This document shows positions 13,478 through 18,593 of a stretch of 18,593 bases of DNA, piece after piece. The notes beneath the pieces were generated by a model. It saw nothing but the letters and a program-made list of their open reading frames with translations, had not been told where the DNA came from and searched no databases. The DNA comes from Clostridiales bacterium (GTDB taxonomy: Bacteria; Bacillota; Clostridia; Oscillospirales; CAG-272), in NCBI GenBank assembly GCA_004554105.1, contig SFNW01000028.1, positions 1 to 18,593 on the forward strand, read 5' to 3'. The position numbers and the translations under genes were made by a program. Every line of letters begins with the position of its first letter. Position 1 is the first letter of the stretch.

Positions 13478-14833
13478 ATGAACGAATACATTCAAGCAAT
13501 TCGACAGAGAAACGAGGGACAAAACCGCCGCGCCTGCGTTGTGACCTTCGGCTGTCAGCAAAATGAGGCGGACTCGGAAAAACTGCGCGGCATGGCGGCG
13601 GCAATGGGGTATGCAGTGACCGATACCCCGGCAGAAGCCGACCTGATTGTCGTCAATACCTGCGCCATTCGCGAGCACGCCGAGCAAAAGGCTCTGTCGA
13701 CCATCGGGCAGTTCAAGCATCTCAAAGCGAAAAACGGCAATCTCATCATCGGCGTCTGCGGCTGCATGACGGCGCAGAAACGCCGCGTGGACGAGCTGAA
13801 GAACAGTTATCCGTATGTCGATTTTACCTTTGAGCCGTCCGCGCTCGACCGCTTTCCCGAATACCTGTGCGAGGTCATGGACAGCCGCCGCCGCGCTTTT
13901 CACATCGGCGAGGCTGCGGGAAGCATCCGCGAGGGCGTGCCGATTCTGCGTAGCGAAAGCGCAAAAGCATGGGTCAGCATCATGTACGGCTGCAACAATT
14001 TCTGTTCCTACTGCATCGTGCCTTATGTGCGTGACAGAGAGCGCAGCAGAGAATATCAGTACGTGATCGACGAGGTCAAAGAGGTCGTCGCCGCAGGGGC
14101 AAAGGACGTGACGCTGCTCGGGCAGAACGTCAATTCCTTTGCGGGCGGCTGCAGCTTTGCCGAGCTGATTGAAAAGCTCTCGGAAGTGGACGGCGATTTT
14201 CGTCTGCGCTTTATGACCAGCCACCCGAAGGACGTTTCGGACGCGCTGATTGCGGCGATGGCAAAAAGCAAAAACGCCGCGCGGCACTTTCACCTGCCGC
14301 TGCAATCGGGCAGCGACGAAATTCTTCATGCAATGAATCGGCATTACGACCGTGCGCACTATCTTTCGATTGTCGAAAAACTGCGCGCCGCCATGCCGGA
14401 CATTGCGCTGACGACCGATATTATCGTCGGGTTTCCCGGTGAGACCGACGCGGATTTTGAAGCAACGCTCGACATTCTGCGCCGCGTGCGCTTCGATATG
14501 ATTTACTCGTTTATTTACTCGCCGCGTGCGGGAACGCCTGCGGCAAAGATGGAAAATCAGATTCCCGAGGAAATCAAGTCCGCGCGTATGCAAAAGCTGC
14601 TCGCCGTGCAGGACGAAATCTCGCTCGAAATCAATCAATCGCTTGTCGGCAAGGCGCTTCGCGTCCTCGTCGACGGCAAGAGCAAAAACGACGCGAACAC
14701 TTATGCGGGGCGAAGCGAAGCGGGCAAGCTCGTTCATTTCAAGTCCGAAGCCGACCTTTCGGGTCGGTTTGCAACCGTCCGCATCACCCGTGCAGAGCCG
14801 TTCTGCCTGCACGGCGAATTACAGGAAAAATAA
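13478..14833 (+). CDS. miaB: tRNA-2-methylthio-N6-isopentenyladenosine synthase MiaB
   Basis: MiaB is a radical-SAM methylthiotransferase that adds a methylthio group to isopentenyl-A37 of tRNAs reading U-starting codons. This protein has 451 residues. The N-terminal domain carries the auxiliary [4Fe-4S] ligands Cys26 (TFGCQQNEAD), Cys62 (NTCAIREHAEQK) and Cys96 (CGCMTAQ). The radical-SAM core has Cys172-x3-Cys176-x2-Cys179 (GCNNFCSYC) and the downstream LPLQSGSD and DIIVGFPGET motifs. A TRAM domain occupies about the last 65 residues. NTCAIREHAEQK and RDRERSR favour MiaB over MtaB or RimO. ATG 13478 is chosen: it follows AAAGGA with normal spacing, and an in-frame TTG at 13454 has no site. 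The first gene of a unit with ylbF and mutSL. Confidence 0.96.
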   Translation: MNEYIQAIRQRNEGQNRRACVVTFGCQQNEADSEKLRGMAAAMGYAVTDTPAEADLIVVNTCAIREHAEQKALSTIGQFKHLKAKNGNLIIGVCGCMTAQKRRVDELKNSYPYVDFTFEPSALDRFPEYLCEVMDSRRRAFHIGEAAGSIREGVPILRSESAKAWVSIMYGCNNFCSYCIVPYVRDRERSREYQYVIDEVKEVVAAGAKDVTLLGQNVNSFAGGCSFAELIEKLSEVDGDFRLRFMTSHPKDVSDALIAAMAKSKNAARHFHLPLQSGSDEILHAMNRHYDRAHYLSIVEKLRAAMPDIALTTDIIVGFPGETDADFEATLDILRRVRFDMIYSFIYSPRAGTPAAKMENQIPEEIKSARMQKLLAVQDEISLEINQSLVGKALRVLVDGKSKNDANTYAGRSEAGKLVHFKSEADLSGRFATVRITRAEPFCLHGELQEK

Positions 14834-14859
14834 ATTTATTCATAAAGAGGAAAACCACC

Positions 14860-15258
14860 ATGATGACAGAAGAAATCAGAAAAAAAGCCGAGGAACTCGG
14901 CAAGCTGCTGAAGGAAAGCGAAGAGGTCAAGGCTGCTGAGGCAGCCAAGTCCGTCTACGATAACGACGAGACCGTCAAGCAGGCAATTTTTGAATACAAC
15001 ACGCAGAACGCCGTCCTTGCCCAGGAATTTAAGAAGGACGAAAAGGACGAGGCGTTCATGGAGTCGGTCAAGACTCGCATCGGCGAGCTGTACAACGAAA
15101 TCACGAACAATCCCGCCTATATCGCCTATGTACAGGCGGAGGAGCGCATCGGCGACCTGATGAAAGAAGTCAACGATGAGCTGAATTTTCAGATCACGGG
15201 CGAACGCCCGTCGAGCAGCTGCACGGGCAACTGCAGTTCCTGCGGCGGCTGTCACTGA
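14860..15258 (+). CDS. ylbF: YlbF/YmcA-family protein with C-terminal cysteine cluster
   Basis: This 132-residue, almost wholly helical protein matches the YlbF/YmcA family (DUF964). In Bacillus, YlbF, YmcA and YaaT form a complex that carries iron-sulfur clusters, aids RNase Y in mRNA maturation and affects competence, sporulation and biofilm formation. The helical body spans about 1-110 (EEIRKKAEELGKLLKESEEV at the start). The tail ends in Cys121-x3-Cys125-x2-Cys128-x2-Cys131, a plausible ligand set for an iron-sulfur cluster. AGAGG at 14846-14850 is 9 bases before ATG 14860; the second ATG at 14863 cannot be excluded. It sits 26 bases after miaB and 47 before mutS. ylbF in this exact place is common in Firmicutes, which supports the assignment. 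Confidence 0.88.
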   Translation: MMTEEIRKKAEELGKLLKESEEVKAAEAAKSVYDNDETVKQAIFEYNTQNAVLAQEFKKDEKDEAFMESVKTRIGELYNEITNNPAYIAYVQAEERIGDLMKEVNDELNFQITGERPSSSCTGNCSSCGGCH

Positions 15259-15305
15259 TTTTTATTTAACTTTGTTTGACTTTTAGGACGGCGAGGTGAA
15301 ATTCC

Positions 15306-17897
15306 GTGGGGTATACCCCAATGATGCAGCAATACTTCGAGGTGAAAAACGCCTATAAGGACTATATTCTCATGTACCGCCTCGGCGACTTCTACGAGAT
15401 GTTCTTTGAGGACGCCTATACCGCCTCGGAGGAACTTGACTTGACGCTGACCGGCAGAGACTGCGGCATGGAGGAACGTGCGCCGATGTGCGGCGTGCCG
15501 TTCCACAAGGCAGACGTCTATATCGGCCGCCTTGTCGAAAAGGGCTACAAGGTTGCGGTCTGCGAGCAGACCGAAGACCCCGCCGAGGCAAAGGGGCTGG
15601 TGCGCCGTGAGGTCATCAAGATTGTCACCCCCGGCACCGTGACCGAAAGCACGCTGCTCTCCGATAAGAAGAACAACTTTCTCTGCGCCGTTTATATCGG
15701 TGCCGCCGCGTCTGCGGTTGGCTTTGCCGACATTACGACGGGGCGGGTCTATGCGACCGACTGCACCGGCGCGGAGCGCGACGCGCGTCTGAAAAACGAA
15801 CTTGCGTCCTACGCGCCGAGCGAAATTCTCATGAACATCTCAAAGGGAAGCGCGCCCGCGCTCGACGCGTTTTTTGCCGAGCGCACGACCGCGCTTGTCG
15901 AGTATGATCAAAGTTTCCGCTTTGACAAGCCCGACGCGGCAAAGACCGTTCACGCGCAGTTTGCCGAATACGGCGTAGAGCGGCTCAGCCGCGAATGTAT
16001 CTGCGTTGTCGGCGCACTGCTCGATTACATCAGGGAGACGCAAAAGACCGATATTTCGTTTATCAAGGAACTGAACGTCTACAGCGACGGGCAGTACCTC
16101 GAATTTGACATCAACACGCACCGCAATCTCGAGATCACCGAGTCGATGCGGACGAAAGAGAAAAAAGGCTCGCTGCTTTGGGTACTCGACCGCACCAAAA
16201 CCGCAATGGGTGCGCGTCTGCTTCGCTCGTGGCTGCTGCACCCGCTGCTGAGCATTCCCGAGATTACGCGCCGTCAGTCCGCCATTCGCGCGCTCTGCGA
16301 CGATTTGCCCGTGCGCGAGGAACTTGCCGCCGCGCTCGGCGGGGTGCTTGATTTGGAGCGTTTGATGGCGAAAATCTCCTACGGCTCTGCCAACGCGCGC
16401 GATATGCTCGGGATTCTGAACAGCATTTCGGTGCTGCCCGAGGTCAAGCAGCACATCTGCGGCCTCGACGCCGCCGAATTTCGCGAAATTGCCGCCGCGC
16501 TCGATACGCTTGACGACATTCGCAAGCTGCTTGCCGACGCGATTGCCGACGACCCGCCGCTGACCATTCGCGAGGGCGGGATTATCAAGGACGGCTACAA
16601 CGCGCAGATCGACGAGCTGCGCTCGATTAAAAACAACGGCAAGGGCTATGTCGAAAAGATTGAGGAGCAGGAGAAAGAGAAAACCGGCATCAAGAATCTC
16701 CGCATCGGCTACAATCGCGTGTTCGGCTACTACATTGAGGTATCGCGGTCGCAGATCGACCTCGTGCCCGAAACCTACATACGCAAGCAGACGCTTGCCA
16801 ACTGCGAGCGCTATATTACGCAAGAGCTGAAAGACCTTGAAGCGACGATTCTCGGCGCGACCGACAAACTCGCGGCGATGGAATACAGCATTTTTCAGCA
16901 GATTCGCGAGTATCTGGCGAAAAATTCACCGCGCATTCAGGAGAGCGCCGCGTATCTCGCACGCATCGACACCTATATCAGCCTTGCGACCGTGGCGGTC
17001 AAAAACCGCTACGTCTGTCCCGATTTTTGCACCGACGGGCGCATTGAAATCAAGAACGGCAGGCACCCCGTGGTCGAAAAGTTCATTTCCGACTCGTACT
17101 TCGTGCCGAACGACACAACGCTCGACACCGACAAAAACCGTCTCTTGCTGATTACCGGTCCGAATATGGCGGGTAAATCGACCTATATGCGTCAGGTCGC
17201 GCTCATTTCGCTGATGGCGCAAATCGGCTCGTTCGTTCCTGCCGACAGTGCGCGGCTCTCGGTCGTCGACAAGATTTTCACCCGCGTCGGCGCGTCCGAC
17301 GACCTTGCTTCGGGGCAGTCGACCTTTATGCTCGAGATGAACGAGGTCGCCTATATCCTCAAAAATGCGACCAAGCAAAGTCTGATTGTCTACGACGAAA
17401 TCGGACGCGGCACCAGCACCTACGACGGCATGAGCATTGCCCGCGCCGTCGCCGAGTACACGCTCGGCAAAAAGATCGGCGCAAAGACGCTGTTTGCAAC
17501 GCACTATCACGAGCTGACCGTTCTCGAGGACGAGTTTGACGGCGTCGTCAATTACCACATTGCCGCCAAAAAGCGCGGCGACGAGATTACCTTTTTACGC
17601 AAAATCGTGCGCGGCGCAGCCGACGACAGCTACGGCATCGAGGTCGCAAAGCTCGCGGGCGTTCCCGCCGAGGTGACGAAACGCGCCAAAGAGATTTTGC
17701 ACTCGATTGAGAGCGGGGAAGTCAAGCTCGAAAAGCCGAAAAAGGCAGCGGAAGAGCCGACCTTCGATATGCTTTCGATGCTGTCTGCCGACGAGGAGCA
17801 CGACGTGGCGGAAGCGCTTCGTGCGCTCGACATCAACACGCTCACGCCGATTGAGGCAATGAATCTGATTTTCGATTTCAAAAAGAAACTGAACTGA
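15306..17897 (+). CDS. mutS: DNA mismatch repair ATPase MutS
   Basis: MutS recognises mismatches and small loops and recruits MutL. The 863-residue length is typical. The mismatch-binding domain opens with GYTPMMQQYFEVK and has the Phe-x-Glu wedge at Phe29 and Glu31 (GDFYEMF). Connector, lever and clamp regions follow; FGYYIEVSRSQ marks the lever/clamp region. The ATPase has Walker A GPNMAGKS (618-625), Walker B IVYDE with Asp697 and Glu698, the GRGTSTYDG dimer motif and FATHYHEL. The start is GTG 15306, chosen because GAGGTG at 15293-15298 is 7 bases upstream and the family's TPMMQQY begins four residues later. The C-terminal helix-turn-helix end is present (TPIEAMNLIFDFKKKL). It lies 16 bases before mutL. 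Confidence 0.98.
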   Translation: MGYTPMMQQYFEVKNAYKDYILMYRLGDFYEMFFEDAYTASEELDLTLTGRDCGMEERAPMCGVPFHKADVYIGRLVEKGYKVAVCEQTEDPAEAKGLVRREVIKIVTPGTVTESTLLSDKKNNFLCAVYIGAAASAVGFADITTGRVYATDCTGAERDARLKNELASYAPSEILMNISKGSAPALDAFFAERTTALVEYDQSFRFDKPDAAKTVHAQFAEYGVERLSRECICVVGALLDYIRETQKTDISFIKELNVYSDGQYLEFDINTHRNLEITESMRTKEKKGSLLWVLDRTKTAMGARLLRSWLLHPLLSIPEITRRQSAIRALCDDLPVREELAAALGGVLDLERLMAKISYGSANARDMLGILNSISVLPEVKQHICGLDAAEFREIAAALDTLDDIRKLLADAIADDPPLTIREGGIIKDGYNAQIDELRSIKNNGKGYVEKIEEQEKEKTGIKNLRIGYNRVFGYYIEVSRSQIDLVPETYIRKQTLANCERYITQELKDLEATILGATDKLAAMEYSIFQQIREYLAKNSPRIQESAAYLARIDTYISLATVAVKNRYVCPDFCTDGRIEIKNGRHPVVEKFISDSYFVPNDTTLDTDKNRLLLITGPNMAGKSTYMRQVALISLMAQIGSFVPADSARLSVVDKIFTRVGASDDLASGQSTFMLEMNEVAYILKNATKQSLIVYDEIGRGTSTYDGMSIARAVAEYTLGKKIGAKTLFATHYHELTVLEDEFDGVVNYHIAAKKRGDEITFLRKIVRGAADDSYGIEVAKLAGVPAEVTKRAKEILHSIESGEVKLEKPKKAAEEPTFDMLSMLSADEEHDVAEALRALDINTLTPIEAMNLIFDFKKKLN

Positions 17898-17913
17898 AAG
17901 GAAGTGCGCCGAT

Positions 17914-18593
17914 ATGGGAAAAATCAACGTCCTGAGCTTTGAGGTTGCCAACCTCATTGCCGCAGGCGAGGTCGTCGACCGACCCGCCTCCGTGGTCAAG
18001 GAGCTGATGGAAAATTCCATTGACGCGCAGGCAAAGAAGGTCACCGTCGAAATCAAAAACGGCGGTGTCGGCTATATCCGCGTTTCGGACGACGGCTGCG
18101 GCATTGCGCCCGAGGATCTGCCGCTCGCACTGAAGCGCCACGCGACAAGCAAAATTGCCGCCGCCGAGGACCTTGCCGCGATTTTCACGCTTGGCTTTCG
18201 CGGCGAAGCACTCGCCGCGATTTCCTCGGTCTCTAAAGTGCGCATTCTTTCCAAAACCGCCGACGTGCCGACCGGCGCGATGCTCTACGCGGACGGCGGG
18301 CGCATTCTTTCGGTTGAAGAGGCGGGCTGCCCGTGCGGCACGACGATTACGGTCGAGCAGCTTTTTGCCAATGTCCCCGCGCGGCGCAAATTTTTGAAGA
18401 AGGACTCGACCGAAGCCGCAGCGGTTTCCGCCGCGGTTGAAAAAATCGCGCTTTCGCACCCCGAAATCGCCTTTCGTCTGATTTCCGACGGCAGCGTGAA
18501 ACTGGACACAACCGGAGACGGCAAACTCGAAAACGCGGTCTACTCGGTCCTCGGCAGAGAGTTTGCAAAGCGAATGCTTCCCGTCAAATGCCG
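17914..18593 (+). CDS. mutL: DNA mismatch repair protein MutL, 5' part
   Basis: The frame from ATG 17914 is open to the window edge, giving the first 226 residues of MutL, the GHKL ATPase that couples mismatch recognition to strand incision. Visible motifs are IAAGEVVDRPASVVKELMEN (motif I, with catalytic Glu and Mg-binding Asn), DDGCGI (motif II), ATSKI, GFRGEAL (motif III) and GTTITVEQLFANVPARRKFL (motif IV region). The C-terminal endonuclease/dimerisation domain lies outside the window. AGGAAG precedes the ATG, which is 16 bases after the mutS stop, so the two are co-transcribed. Confidence 0.97.
   Translation, partial: MGKINVLSFEVANLIAAGEVVDRPASVVKELMENSIDAQAKKVTVEIKNGGVGYIRVSDDGCGIAPEDLPLALKRHATSKIAAAEDLAAIFTLGFRGEALAAISSVSKVRILSKTADVPTGAMLYADGGRILSVEEAGCPCGTTITVEQLFANVPARRKFLKKDSTEAAAVSAAVEKIALSHPEIAFRLISDGSVKLDTTGDGKLENAVYSVLGREFAKRMLPVKC

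Noticed and set aside
13397..14812. 471-codon minus-strand open frame opposite miaB
   Set aside because: The plus strand encodes every MiaB motif; the minus frame has no family motif and would run through both divergent promoters.

Overview
The window reads as chromosomal DNA of a strictly anaerobic, fermentative Clostridia-type Firmicute, probably in the Oscillospiraceae/Ruminococcaceae sphere. The basis is the AdhE-type ethanol pathway, two [FeFe] hydrogenases, a flavodiiron oxygen/NO reductase, strong Shine-Dalgarno sites, and the Firmicute gene order miaB-ylbF-mutS-mutL. Base composition and codon use look uniform. I see no insertion sequence, phage gene, CRISPR array, tRNA or rRNA.

Layout. 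(1) 1-345: the 3' end of an unrecognised gene, closed by an intrinsic terminator. (2) 516-8630, plus strand: a six-gene unit encoding AdhE, an APH-fold kinase, a thioredoxin-like [2Fe-2S] ferredoxin, a PAS-containing sensory-type [FeFe] hydrogenase (HydS), a SpoIIE/PP2C-type phosphatase and a ferredoxin-linked group B-type [FeFe] hydrogenase. It begins at a perfect 16-bp palindrome of Rex-operator type that coincides with an extended -10 element, and ends at a strong terminator. (3) 8677-11114, minus strand: an ABC-F ATPase gene with a GNAT acetyltransferase gene overlapping its stop codon. (4) 11244-11438, plus strand: a 64-residue small protein with its own ribosome binding site and a 14-bp-stem terminator. 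(5) 11488-13278, minus strand: a flavodiiron protein fused to a flavin reductase domain and a rubredoxin. (6) 13478-18593, plus strand: miaB, ylbF, mutS and the 5' part of mutL. A clear divergent pair of sigma-A promoters separates blocks 5 and 6.

How the genes work together. Block 2 is the most interesting part. AdhE and the group B-type hydrogenase are alternative sinks for fermentative electrons (ethanol or H2). Rex would read NADH/NAD+ at the adhE promoter. HydS probably reads H2 or redox state through an H-cluster and hands the signal to the overlapping phosphatase gene product. The kinase-fold protein in the same unit is a candidate partner. A broadly similar adhE/HydS/HydA2 arrangement is known to me from Ruminococcus albus, so the module is not wholly new. 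Its signal output, the kinase, the phosphatase C-terminal domain and the small ferredoxin are, as far as I know, unexplained. All protein assignments rest on motifs read by eye; no database search was possible.
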